Source: Pseudorhizobium banfieldiae
GTDB lineage: Bacteria > Pseudomonadota > Alphaproteobacteria > Rhizobiales > Rhizobiaceae
NCBI RefSeq assembly: GCF_000967425.1
Contig: NZ_FO082820.1
Location: 2,294,001 to 2,358,000, forward strand
Length of the DNA: 64,000 nucleotides
Reading direction: 5' to 3'
Of this stretch, positions 45,251 to 53,612 are shown piece after piece (position 1 is the first letter of the stretch; every line of letters begins with the position of its first letter). The translations under genes were made by a program, and so were the position numbers. The notes beneath the pieces were generated by a model, which was given only the letters and a program-made list of their open reading frames with translations, ran no database searches and was not told where the DNA came from.

Positions 45251-46198
45251 ATGAACCATCCGATGAAGATCCTGCTTGCCGGAGCCGTATCGCTGCTGGT
45301 CCTGACCCAGGTAGGCCATGCAGCGGAGCCCGAATCCTGCGGGACGGTCCGTTTCTCCGACGTCGGATGGACCGACATCACGGCCACCACGGCCACGGCC
45401 TCGGTCATCCTTGAAGGACTCGGCTATGAGACCGACATCAAGGTTCTCTCGGTTCCGGTCACCTACAGCTCGCTCAAGAACAAGGACATCGACGTCTTCC
45501 TCGGCAACTGGATGCCGACCATGGAGGCCGATATCGCTCCCTATCGCGCAGACAAGTCCGTTGAATCCTACGGCCCCAACCTGACGGGTGCAAAATACAC
45601 CCTGGCGACCAACGCTAAGGGCGCCGAACTCGGCATTAAGGATTTCAAGGACATCGCGGCACACAGCGATGAGCTGGGCGGCAAGATCTATGCCATCGAA
45701 CCCGGCAATGACGGCAATCGCCTGATCCTCGGCATGGTCGAGAACGACACTTTCGGGCTCAAGGATTTCGAAGTCGTCGAATCCTCCGAGCAGGGAATGC
45801 TGGCGCAGGTGGCGCGGGCAGACAAGGCGGGAGAGCCCGTCGTCTTTCTCGGATGGGAACCGCATCCGATGAACGCCAACTTCGATCTCACCTATCTCAC
45901 GGGTGGCGACGACATCTTCGGCCCGAACCTGGGTGGTGCGGAGATCTTCACCAACCTGCGCGCCGGCTATGCCGAAGAATGCCCCAATGTCGGCGCCTTC
46001 GTGAAGAACCTGAAGTTCACCCTGGCGATGGAAAACGAGATCATGAGCGCCATCCTTGATGACGGGAAGGATGCCGAAGATGCCGCCAAGGATTGGCTCA
46101 AGGCCAATCCCGACGCCGTCACTCCCTGGCTCGCGGGTGTGACCACAAAGGACGGCGGCGACGCTGTGGCTGCGGTGAAGGCTGAACTCGGCCTCTGA
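45251..46198 (+). CDS. choX: Choline ABC transporter substrate-binding protein
   Basis: 315 residues, signal peptide ending VGHA. The aromatic box that binds the choline ammonium group is intact: Trp40, Trp87, Tyr116 and Trp202, with Asp42 and Asn153 for the hydroxyl, all exactly three positions before the residues known in S. meliloti ChoX. Specific for choline rather than betaine. AGGGAG precedes the ATG at 45251; a longer frame from 45053 contains no signal peptide. It heads the choXWV operon. Confidence 0.94.
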   Translation: MNHPMKILLAGAVSLLVLTQVGHAAEPESCGTVRFSDVGWTDITATTATASVILEGLGYETDIKVLSVPVTYSSLKNKDIDVFLGNWMPTMEADIAPYRADKSVESYGPNLTGAKYTLATNAKGAELGIKDFKDIAAHSDELGGKIYAIEPGNDGNRLILGMVENDTFGLKDFEVVESSEQGMLAQVARADKAGEPVVFLGWEPHPMNANFDLTYLTGGDDIFGPNLGGAEIFTNLRAGYAEECPNVGAFVKNLKFTLAMENEIMSAILDDGKDAEDAAKDWLKANPDAVTPWLAGVTTKDGGDAVAAVKAELGL

Positions 46199-46273
46199 CG
46201 ATCTTCCGCGGGTCGCCAACGGCGGCCCGCTTTCCAATTCTCCCGCAACAGTTACGGAAGAGGCAAGCATCGC

Positions 46274-47134
46274 GTGACCTGGCTTCCCGAATGGCTCGTA
46301 GACGACGACGGCCAGTTGCGTCTCGGCACGTGGGCGAAACAGTTCGTCGACTGGTTGACGGACAACGGCGCCTGGTTCTTCGACTGGCTGTCAAGCGTGC
46401 TTGCCACCGTCATCGATGCGCTGCTCTACGTGCTCCAGACCCCCCATCCGCTGGTGATCGTCACCGCCATGACAGCGCTGTCCTGGTGGTTTCGCCGCTC
46501 GATCGGCATCGCGCTCTTCACGGTTCTCGGCCTGCTTCTCATCATCAACCAGGGCTATTGGAAGGAAACCACCGAGACGCTTGCTCTCGTCGTCGCCGCA
46601 ACCACGGTGAGCATGCTTGTCGGCGTGCCGCTCGGCATCATGGCCGCCCGCCGCGAATGGATCTACCAGGTCATGCGCCCGGTCCTCGACCTGATGCAGA
46701 CCATCCCGACCTTCGTCTACCTGATTCCCGCACTCATCCTCTTCGGGCTCGGCATGGTACCCGGCCTCATCGCGACGGTAATCTTCGCCATTCCTGCCCC
46801 CATCCGCCTCACCCGGCTCGGCATCGTCTCGACCCCTGCAGCACTTACCGAGGCCGCCATCGCCTTCGGCGCCACGCCGGGCCAGGTGCTCCGCAAGGTG
46901 GAACTGCCCTACGCCATGCCGCAGATCATGGCCGGGCTGACGCAGACCATCATGCTATCGCTTTCCATGGTGGTGATCGCCGCCCTCGTCGGCGCCAACG
47001 GACTGGGCGTCCCCGTCGTGCGCGCTCTCAACACGGTGAATATCGCCCGCGGCTTCGAGGCCGGCCTGTGCATCGTCATCCTGGCGATCATCCTCGACCG
47101 GATGTTCCGCCCCGCCTCCGGAGACGCCACGTGA
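46274..47134 (+). CDS. choW: Choline ABC transporter permease
   Basis: 286 residues, GTG start. Five to six membrane helices and the ABC permease EAA-like loop EAAIAFGATPGQVLRKVELP between helices. It is the ProW/OpuAB type (LALVVAATTVSMLVGVPLGI, PTFVYLIPALILFGLGMVPG). It passes choline released by ChoX into the cytoplasm. It follows choX by 75 bp, and its stop is shared with the start of choV (GTGA). Confidence 0.93.
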   Translation: MTWLPEWLVDDDGQLRLGTWAKQFVDWLTDNGAWFFDWLSSVLATVIDALLYVLQTPHPLVIVTAMTALSWWFRRSIGIALFTVLGLLLIINQGYWKETTETLALVVAATTVSMLVGVPLGIMAARREWIYQVMRPVLDLMQTIPTFVYLIPALILFGLGMVPGLIATVIFAIPAPIRLTRLGIVSTPAALTEAAIAFGATPGQVLRKVELPYAMPQIMAGLTQTIMLSLSMVVIAALVGANGLGVPVVRALNTVNIARGFEAGLCIVILAIILDRMFRPASGDAT

Positions 47135-48189
47135 CCGACGCAGTCGTCTTCAGGAACATCGACATCGTCTTCGGCGAAAAGCCGCAACGCATCCTCGAAC
47201 TGATCGACCGGGGCATGAGCCGGGACGAGATCAGCGAAAAGACGGGGATCGTCGTTGGCGTGGCCGATGCCTCGCTGTCGGTGAAGGAGGGCGAGATCCT
47301 CGTTCTCATGGGCCTCTCCGGATCGGGCAAATCCACCCTCCTCCGCGCCGTCAACGGGCTCGCCCCCGTGGCGCGCGGCGAGGTGGAGGTGACGACGCCC
47401 GAAGGGCCGATCGACCCCTACAGGGCGAACGCGAAGACCTTGCGCAGGCTGCGGACCCATACCGTCTCCATGGTGTTCCAGCAGTTCGGGCTCCTGCCAT
47501 GGCGCACGGTCGAGGAGAATGTCGGCTTTGGCCTGGAACTCGCGGGCGTCCGGGAAGCGGAGCGCCGCAAGCGCGTCGCCGAGCAGCTCGAACTGGTCAA
47601 CCTCGACCAATGGGCGGACCGCAGGGTCGGTGAGCTTTCCGGGGGCATGCAGCAGCGTGTCGGTCTCGCCCGCGCCTTTGCCACCGGCGCACCGATCCTT
47701 TTGATGGACGAGCCATTCTCGGCCCTTGACCCCTTGATCCGCACCCGCCTGCAGGACGAACTCCTCGGGTTCCAGCGGCGGCTGAAGAAGACGATCCTCT
47801 TCGTCAGCCACGACCTCGACGAGGCCTTCCGCATCGGCAACCGCATCGCCATCATGGATGGAGGCCGCATCATCCAGTGCGGGACACCACAGGAGATCGT
47901 CCGCGCCCCCGCCAACCAGTATGTGGCGGACTTTGTCCAGAACATGAACCCGATCGCCATGCTGACTGCCGGGGATGTTATGCGACCGGGCGTTGCCGAA
48001 ACCCGATCGGGCAACGGCGTGACCGCCACCGCCCCCCGGGAGACCCCCCTCGTCGATATTCTCGACGCGCTGGCACGCCAGCCGGGCGTGGTCGGCGTGG
48101 TCGAGAAGGGTATGGTGATCGGCACGATCTCGGCCGACGACGTCATCCATGGGCTGACCCGGCACCGGCACAGGGATGACGCGACATGA
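47131..48189 (+). CDS. choV: Choline ABC transporter ATP-binding protein
   Basis: 352 residues. Walker A MGLSGSGKSTLLRAVNGL, signature VGELSGGMQQRVGLARAF, Walker B ILLMDEPFSALDPLIR and H-loop LFVSHDLDEA. The long N-terminal part before Walker A (FGEKPQRILELIDRGMSRDE) is normal for the ProV/ChoV glycine-betaine/choline subfamily, and a short CBS-like end (GVVGVVEKGMVIGTISADDV) follows. The GTG start overlaps choW (GTGA); the stop overlaps the next gene (ATGA). A longer open frame from 46291 that covers choW in another frame was rejected. Confidence 0.94.
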   Translation: MTDAVVFRNIDIVFGEKPQRILELIDRGMSRDEISEKTGIVVGVADASLSVKEGEILVLMGLSGSGKSTLLRAVNGLAPVARGEVEVTTPEGPIDPYRANAKTLRRLRTHTVSMVFQQFGLLPWRTVEENVGFGLELAGVREAERRKRVAEQLELVNLDQWADRRVGELSGGMQQRVGLARAFATGAPILLMDEPFSALDPLIRTRLQDELLGFQRRLKKTILFVSHDLDEAFRIGNRIAIMDGGRIIQCGTPQEIVRAPANQYVADFVQNMNPIAMLTAGDVMRPGVAETRSGNGVTATAPRETPLVDILDALARQPGVVGVVEKGMVIGTISADDVIHGLTRHRHRDDAT

Positions 48190-48947
48190 CCGACAAGCCG
48201 GCAGTCCTGCGTGAGACCGACGAGGAGGCGCGGCGCCTCGCCCGCACCCTGGTTCGCGGCGCCCGGCACATGGCTCTGGCAGTCATCGATCCCGAAACCG
48301 GCTTCCCGTCCGCCAGCCGCGCGCTGACGGCAACCGATCTCGACGGCACCCCGGTCATCCTCGCCTCCTCGCTCTCGACCCACACGAAGGCCCTGCTGGC
48401 GGATCCCCGCTGCTCGCTCCTTGCAGGAGAACTCGGCAAGGGCGATCCCCTGGCGCATCCGCGCATCACGCTGCAATGCCGCGCCGCCTCCGTTCCTCGC
48501 GGCGATGAGGTTCATGACCGCCTCCGGCAACGCTTTCTCGACCGCCACCCCAAGGCGTCCCTCTACATCGACTTCCCCGACTTCCGGTTCTTCCGCCTCG
48601 AACCGCAATCTGCCTCGCTGAACGGCGGCTTCGGTCGCGCCTACGCTCTGCCCGGTAGCGACCTCGTCATGCCGATTCCGATCGACGTCGCCGAATGGCA
48701 GGTGCTGCAGGCAAAACTGCGGGAAATGCAGGAACTTGCCGCGACAGTGGCAGAGGCGATCTCGGCGCCGAAATCCGCGAAATCGCGTTTCGCCGGAGCC
48801 GATCCGGCCGGTTTCGACCTCGTTTCGGGGGATTTACAGGTCCGATATGAGTTCGATAGGCCGGTTTCGTCGCCGGACGCCGCGTTTACAACGATTTCAA
48901 AAATTGCTGAAACGGGCCCACGAAGTGGTTCCCGACCCGAAATTTAG
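48186..48947 (+). CDS. HugZ-family / pyridoxamine phosphate oxidase-related protein
   Basis: 253 residues. The N-terminal split beta-barrel (residues 15-150, TLVRGARHMALAVIDPETGF, STHTKALLADPRCSLLAGEL) resembles flavin-binding PNPOx and heme-utilisation HugZ proteins; the C-terminus (DPAGFDLVSGDLQVRYEFDR) is like DUF2470. In RLEPQSASLNGGFGRAYAL an Asn stands where many HugZ proteins have a His. It overlaps choV by 4 bp (ATGA), so it is the last gene of the choline transport operon. A heme-degrading role there is unexpected; a flavin- or substrate-binding function is an alternative. Confidence 0.8.
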   Translation: MTDKPAVLRETDEEARRLARTLVRGARHMALAVIDPETGFPSASRALTATDLDGTPVILASSLSTHTKALLADPRCSLLAGELGKGDPLAHPRITLQCRAASVPRGDEVHDRLRQRFLDRHPKASLYIDFPDFRFFRLEPQSASLNGGFGRAYALPGSDLVMPIPIDVAEWQVLQAKLREMQELAATVAEAISAPKSAKSRFAGADPAGFDLVSGDLQVRYEFDRPVSSPDAAFTTISKIAETGPRSGSRPEI

Positions 48948-48963
48948 GGATATACAAGGCTCG

Positions 48964-48977
48964 TTTACAATTGTTAA
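48964..48977 (+). promoter_or_regulatory. Candidate operator before arsR-type regulator
   Basis: TTTACAATTGTTAA is a near-perfect 14-bp palindrome (12 of 14 positions) with an ACAATTGT core, 64 bp before the regulator start in an AT-rich stretch. ArsR-family sensors bind such palindromes and are often autoregulated. No binding data. Confidence 0.4.
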
Positions 48978-49041
48978 TCTTTGGCTTTCCAGTTCAAGGG
49001 CATTATTGAAGCGTTCCCGCTTCGAGGGGAAATAAAGACTT

Positions 49042-49362
49042 ATGGACATGCTGCCACTTTCCGAGCATTCGCTCGCCGCCGCCGGCTTGCTTTCTGCCAT
49101 GGCAAACCCGAAGCGCCTGATGATCCTTTGCTGCCTCGTCAAGGGAGAAGTCGCGGTCGGTGCGCTGGCGGTTCGCGTCGGATTGAGCCAGTCGGCTCTC
49201 TCTCAACATCTGTCGAAGCTGCGGGCACAGAAACTGGTCAAGACGCGGCGCGATGCCCAGACGATCTATTATTCCTGCTCTTCACCGGCCGTGCTGAAGA
49301 TCCTCGAATCGCTCGAGGATATCTACTGCACGCCGCTTCAGGCCAAGTTCGCAGCCGCCTGA
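49042..49362 (+). CDS. ArsR-family regulator with SqrR/BigR-type cysteine pair
   Basis: 106 residues, winged HTH (AVGALAVRVGLSQSALSQHL, wing TRRDAQTIYYSC). Cys30 in MANPKRLMILCCLVKGE and Cys96 in LEDIYCTPL are 66 residues apart, the same spacing as Cys41 and Cys107 in SqrR, and equivalent to the persulfide-sensing pair of BigR/YgaV. So it is likely a reactive-sulfur sensor rather than a metal sensor; arsenic and zinc ligand motifs are absent. Extra Cys31 and Cys79 are present. GAGGGG precedes the ATG. No sulfide-oxidation gene is adjacent; the targets are unknown. Confidence 0.82.
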   Translation: MDMLPLSEHSLAAAGLLSAMANPKRLMILCCLVKGEVAVGALAVRVGLSQSALSQHLSKLRAQKLVKTRRDAQTIYYSCSSPAVLKILESLEDIYCTPLQAKFAAA

Positions 49363-49533
49363 TGATAGCGCTGACATGACGACACAGAAGGCGTTCTGAA
49401 GCGCCGCCTGTGCCTCGATCTCGCGTGACACCACTCTCTGATGGGCGAGTCGCCACGCTTGACGGCGCAACGCCCCCTGATAATTTGACCACGTAGTCAA
49501 AAAAGCCGGCCTCTGCCGGACGGGGAGCATGTC

Positions 49534-50862
49534 ATGTCCAACCGCCTCAACACCACGCCGAACGATCTTCGCGCGTTCTGGATGCCGTTCACGGCAAACC
49601 GCCAGTTCAAGAAGGAGCCGCGCCTCTTCGTCGGTGCAAAGGATATGCACTATACGACGCATGACGGGCGCCAGGTTCTCGATGCGACGGCCGGCCTCTG
49701 GTGCGTCAATGCCGGCCACTGCCGGCCGAAGATCACCGAGGCGATTCGCGAACAGGCAGGCGAACTGGATTATGCTCCCGCCTTCCAGCTCGGCCATCCG
49801 AAGGCCTTCGAGCTTGCCAATCGCCTGGTGGACATCGCACCGGAAGGCCTGAACCACGTCCTCTACACCAATTCCGGCTCCGAGTCGGTCGACACCGCTC
49901 TCAAGGTCGCCCTCGCCTATCATCGCGTGAAGGGCAACGGTTCGCGCTTCCGCCTGATAGGCCGCGAGCGCGGCTATCACGGCGTCAACTTCGGCGGCAT
50001 CTCCGTCGGCGGCATCGTCGCCAACCGTAAGATGTTCGGCACGCTGCTCACCGGCGTCGACCACATGCCGCACACCCATCAGCCGGGCAAGAATGCCTTC
50101 ACCCGCGGCGAGCCCGAACATGGTGGCGACCTCGCCTCCGAGCTGGAGCGCATCGTCACCCTGCATGATGCTTCGACCATCGCCGCCGTCATCGTCGAAC
50201 CGGTGGCCGGCTCCACCGGCGTCCTCATTCCGCCGAAGGGCTACCTTCAGAAGCTCCGCGATATCTGCACTAGGCACGGCATCCTGTTGATCTTCGACGA
50301 GGTCATCACCGGTTTCGGCCGCATGGGAACGCCGTTCGCCGCGCAATACTACGGCGTCACGCCCGATATCATGACGACGGCCAAGGGCCTTACCAACGGG
50401 GTCATCCCGATGGGTGCCGTTCTCGTCAGCTCCGAGATCCACGACGCCTTCATGAGTGGCCCGGAGCACATGATCGAGTTCTTCCACGGCTACACCTATT
50501 CGGGCAATCCGATTGCCGCCGCCGCCGGCCTCGCAACGCTGGAAACCTACAAGGAGGAAGGCCTCTTCGACCGGGCCCGCGACATGGCGCCCTACTGGGA
50601 GGACGGCCTGCATTCGCTGAAGGACCTGCCGAACGTGATCGACATCCGCAACATCGGTATGATCGGCGCGATCGAACTCGATCCGATCGCCGGCGAGCCG
50701 ACCAAGCGCGCCTTCTCCGCCTTCCTCAAGGCCTACGAGAACGGTCTCTTGATCCGCACCACCGGCGACATCATCGCCATGTCTCCGCCGCTGATCGCCG
50801 AGAAGCACCATATCGACGAGATCTTCGGCAAGCTGCGCGAGATCCTGAAGTCAAACATCTGA
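49534..50862 (+). CDS. Omega-amino acid:pyruvate aminotransferase (class III)
   Basis: 442 residues, PLP-dependent class III aminotransferase. HVLYTNSGSESVDTALKVAL binds the phosphate, LLIFDEVITGFGRMGTPFAA has the Asp contacting the PLP ring, and DIMTTAKGLTNGVIPMGAVL carries the Lys Schiff base. LDATAGLWCVNAGHCRP and FFHGYTYSGNPIAAAAGLAT are typical of beta-alanine/omega-amino acid:pyruvate aminotransferases, which convert beta-alanine, taurine-like amines or other omega amines. The ATG at 49534 is preceded by GGGGAG. A terminator follows. The exact substrate is not determined. Confidence 0.9.
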   Translation: MSNRLNTTPNDLRAFWMPFTANRQFKKEPRLFVGAKDMHYTTHDGRQVLDATAGLWCVNAGHCRPKITEAIREQAGELDYAPAFQLGHPKAFELANRLVDIAPEGLNHVLYTNSGSESVDTALKVALAYHRVKGNGSRFRLIGRERGYHGVNFGGISVGGIVANRKMFGTLLTGVDHMPHTHQPGKNAFTRGEPEHGGDLASELERIVTLHDASTIAAVIVEPVAGSTGVLIPPKGYLQKLRDICTRHGILLIFDEVITGFGRMGTPFAAQYYGVTPDIMTTAKGLTNGVIPMGAVLVSSEIHDAFMSGPEHMIEFFHGYTYSGNPIAAAAGLATLETYKEEGLFDRARDMAPYWEDGLHSLKDLPNVIDIRNIGMIGAIELDPIAGEPTKRAFSAFLKAYENGLLIRTTGDIIAMSPPLIAEKHHIDEIFGKLREILKSNI

Positions 50863-50917
50863 ACCGTCTCGCCCGGCATCCGCCAGTTCGGATTCCGGCC
50901 CAAGGTCTGCACCATCG

Positions 50918-50940
50918 AGAGGCCCTGCGGGGCCTCTTTT
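50918..50940 (+). terminator. Rho-independent terminator after the aminotransferase
   Basis: Stem AGAGGCC (50918-50924) with GGCCTCT (50931-50937), 6-nt loop, then TTTT. Confidence 0.85.
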
Positions 50941-51066
50941 CATTCTTAGCGCTCACTTGAGGAACCTCTTCCTCCCTCTGCACGCACCTTCGTCGAGACG
51001 GCCTTGCTCCCCGGCGGTTCTGGATTACTCTCAGGCGGCGCAAAGCCTAAGAAGAGGGGAATTCCA

Positions 51067-51879
51067 ATGTGCAATCACTGCGTCATCGAAAACGTGAAGC
51101 GAAACATGCTGTCGCGCCGGTCGCTGTTCAAGGGAGCAGCCTTCGCCGGGGCTGCCGCCATGGTCGCGACGAGCACGCCACGCGAGGTCCTCGCCCAGCC
51201 CACCAGCAAGGTCGTCGACCTCACCCATGCCTATGATTCGACGTTCCTGACCTTCGACGGCAACCCGGGGATCGAGTATGAATGGGCCGTTGAATTCGCC
51301 CAGAACGGCTACCAGCTTCACAAGCTGACCATCTTCGAGCACACCGGCACGCATATCGACGCTCCTTTCCATTTCAGCGCCGACGGCACCAGCGTCGACC
51401 AGATCGAGCCGGAAAAACTCGTGGCGCCGCTTGTCATCGTCGACATCACGGATCGGGCAAGGGAAGAGGCTAACACCGCGGTCGAGGCCGCCGATATCGA
51501 AGCCTGGATCAGTGCCAATGGCGAAATTCCGGCAGGGGCCATCGTCGCCCTGCGTTCCGGTTGGGCAAAGAAGGTCAAGGAAGCCTCCTTCCGCAATGAT
51601 GAAGCGGGCAATTTTGCCTTCCCCGGCTTTGGCAAGTCGGCGACTGACCTCTTGCTGACGCTCGACGTCGTGGCCATCGGCGTTGATACGCTATCGCTCG
51701 ACCCCGGCAATTCGGCAGACTTCGCCGTCCACAACTCATGGCTGCCCGCCGGCCGCTACGGCATTGAGGCGCTGGCCAATCTCGAAGAGCTTCCGGTCAA
51801 GGGCGCGACGATCGTCGTTGGCGCGCCGAAGCATAGGGGCGGCACCGGCGGCCCGGCTCGCGTCCTGGCACTGGTCTAG
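51067..51879 (+). CDS. TAT-exported cyclase family protein (kynurenine formamidase-like)
   Basis: 270 residues. Twin-arginine signal SRRSLFKGAAFAGAAAMVA, cleaved near VLAQ. The cyclase (PF04199) fold has VDLTHAYDSTFLTFDG and FEHTGTHIDAPFHFSADG, the H-x-G-T-H-x-D metal motif shared with kynurenine formamidase and hydantoin-like cyclases. GGAIVALRSG-type strands and VDTLSLDPGNS complete it. The start at 51067 has AGAGGGG at 8 bp. It is followed 11 bp later by an AhpD-like gene, suggesting one operon acting in the periplasm and cytoplasm. The substrate is unknown. Confidence 0.87.
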   Translation: MCNHCVIENVKRNMLSRRSLFKGAAFAGAAAMVATSTPREVLAQPTSKVVDLTHAYDSTFLTFDGNPGIEYEWAVEFAQNGYQLHKLTIFEHTGTHIDAPFHFSADGTSVDQIEPEKLVAPLVIVDITDRAREEANTAVEAADIEAWISANGEIPAGAIVALRSGWAKKVKEASFRNDEAGNFAFPGFGKSATDLLLTLDVVAIGVDTLSLDPGNSADFAVHNSWLPAGRYGIEALANLEELPVKGATIVVGAPKHRGGTGGPARVLALV

Positions 51880-51890
51880 AGGAAGATCCG

Positions 51891-52301
51891 ATGGCCGTCG
51901 TTCCACTGCTGAATGACGAAGAGGCGAGCGTCGAAGCGCTCGCCGTCTTCAACGAAATCCGCGAGGCACGAGGCACCGACTATGTCAACAATTTCTGGCG
52001 GGCGCTTGCCCATGACCCCGCCCAGCTTAAGTCGATCTGGGACAGGATCCAGTCCGTCATGGCTCCCGGTGCGCTCGATCCGCTGGTGAAGGAACTCATC
52101 TATGTCGCCGTCTCCACCGCCAATGGCTGCGGCTACTGCGTCCATTCACATACGGCGTCGGCTAGGGCCAAGGGCATGACACCGGCAATGCATGCTGAAC
52201 TGATGGCGGTCATTGCCATGGCGAGCCAGACAAATGCGCTTGCGACGGCGCTCGGCGTACCGGTCGATGCGCGTTTCGACACCGAGGAGACGAAGGGCTG
52301 A
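51891..52301 (+). CDS. Carboxymuconolactone decarboxylase / AhpD-like protein
   Basis: 136 residues, helical AhpD fold. NGCGYCVHSHTASARAKGMT carries the C-x-x-C-x-x-x-H redox/proton-relay motif of AhpD-like alkylhydroperoxidases. It lies 11 bp after the cyclase gene with AGAGGAAG as ribosome site. It could reduce peroxides or act as a decarboxylase; the motif favours the AhpD-like type. There is no ahpC nearby. A hairpin with T-run follows the stop. Confidence 0.87.
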   Translation: MAVVPLLNDEEASVEALAVFNEIREARGTDYVNNFWRALAHDPAQLKSIWDRIQSVMAPGALDPLVKELIYVAVSTANGCGYCVHSHTASARAKGMTPAMHAELMAVIAMASQTNALATALGVPVDARFDTEETKG

Positions 52302-52354
52302 CGAGACGCCGGCATCCGGAAGAGCAACATCTGAACAAAGCCTCCCGAATCCCG

Positions 52355-52380
52355 AAAGGGCGGCCGTTGGGCCACCCTTT
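52355..52380 (+). terminator. Bidirectional terminator after the AhpD-like gene
   Basis: AAAGGG-c-GGCC (52355-52365) pairs with GGCC-a-CCCTTT (52370-52380), one mismatch, 4-nt loop. It sits between the convergent AhpD-like gene and the sbtA remnant and ends in TTT. Confidence 0.75.
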
Positions 52381-52391
52381 CCGCTTCGTTC

Positions 52392-52964
52392 TCAGGCGCC
52401 GAGGCTTGCCAGCTGGACGTAGATCGGCAGGCCAGCAACGAGGTTGAACGGGAATGTCAGCCCCAGCGACAGGCTGAGATAGATCTCCGGCCGTGCATCA
52501 GGTGCCGCGATCCGCATCGCGGTGGGTACGGCGATATACGACGCGCTGGCGGCGAGCGTGACGAGAAGCGCTGTATTCCCCACCGATAGTCCGGCAGCCA
52601 ATGCCGGCACCAGCGCGAGCGAAGCACCGATGAGCGGCATGGCCAGCGCAAACCCGAGAAGCCCCGGAGACAGGAGCCGCCACTCCTTGCGGATGCCACT
52701 TCCCGCCACGGCACCGAGGTCCAGGAGGAAGAGGCAGAGCACGCCGCGGAACGGGTCGATGACGAAGCCGGAAAGCTCGCCCAGCCCCTTCTCCCCGGTC
52801 ACCGCACCAATGGCGAAGGCTCCGATCAGGATGACGATGGTGACGTTGAGCATGACATCCCGTAGCGCCGCCTTCTGCCGGCTCTGCGCCATCGCGGGAT
52901 CGGCTCCCGGCATAGGATGCCGCAGGATGAGCCACAGCGCCGTCAGGATCGCCGGGGCCTCCAT
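52392..52964 (-). pseudogene. 5'-truncated SbtA-type sodium/bicarbonate transporter remnant
   Basis: 190 residues remain of a family of about 320. They correspond to the C-terminal half: MEAPAILTALWLI at the start is a conserved internal motif of SbtA/DUF897, not an N-terminus, followed by GVLCLFLLDLGAVAGSGIRK and SASYIAVPTAMRIAAPDARP. The reading frame is intact up to 52964, where similarity stops abruptly and the lysR remnant begins on the other strand. No promoter or ribosome site fits. It is probably not expressed, though an ATG happens to be retained. Confidence 0.78.
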
Positions 52965-53368
52965 TTCTCGGCGTTCCCCGCGGACACCGGCTGGGCGGCC
53001 GGGAAACGGTAGACCTTGCCTCGCTGGCGCACGAGCCGCTCCTCACCCTCGGCCGCGGCCATCGCCTCCTGGATACCGTCCGCGACCTCGCCCGCGCCTC
53101 CGGCGCTCATCTGGTCGAGGACTACGAAGGCACCAGCCTCGACGCGCTGCGGCAGATGGTGTCGATCGACATGGGCCTCTCGCTCTTTCCGGAACTCTAT
53201 GTCCGGTCCGAGTTCCAGGGCGAGCAGAACGTGCATCTGCTTCGTGTCGATGGCTGGCCCGGCTCCCGTACCATCGGCTTCTTCTGGCGCCGGGGCAGCG
53301 TGCGGAGCGAGCACTACCGCCGGCTGGCCGTTCTGGGCAAAGCCGCAGCCGAAGGACTTTTCAAGTAG
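52965..53368 (+). pseudogene. 5'-truncated LysR-family regulator remnant (OxyR-like)
   Basis: About 134 residues of effector domain of a LysR-family protein, without the HTH. Readable blocks: LGVPRGHRLGGRETVDLASL, EDYEGTSLDALRQMVSID, MGLSLFPELYVRSEFQG, TIGFFWRRGSVRSEHYRRLA, all typical of the OxyR/CbbR-like substrate domain. The frame is open from about 52961, i.e. it starts exactly where the sbtA remnant begins. Only an internal ATG at 53156 could start translation. It is a remnant of the regulator once divergent from sbtA. Confidence 0.72.
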
Positions 53369-53612
53369 CTCGGCTCAGCGCTGTCCGATCAAATCTTCAG
53401 CAGCGATGGCGTCAAACGCCCAGATTTTCGGCAATATCCTTGCGAAGCCTCCGGGGACGCTCTACCACTTCTTCAGGTCCGCGCCGCAGCCAAACATGGC
53501 GCGCCGGATTGAAGCCTGCACCGGCCGCGTGTCTTGGCACGACCTCTTCCGGTCGACGCGCTGCGGATGAGGTGCGGATTGACGGGTCTTCGACCCTAGA
53601 AGGAGAACCAAG
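53369..53612. other. Gap between lysR remnant and livJ-type gene
   Basis: 244 bp with no gene I can support. A 54-codon frame starting at ATG 53408 lacks a ribosome site and has no recognisable similarity. The livJ ribosome site lies at the right end. Confidence 0.4.

Noticed and set aside
46291..48189. 632-codon frame covering choW and choV
   Set aside because: The first 280 codons read choW in the wrong frame; the real choV starts at the GTG of the GTGA overlap.
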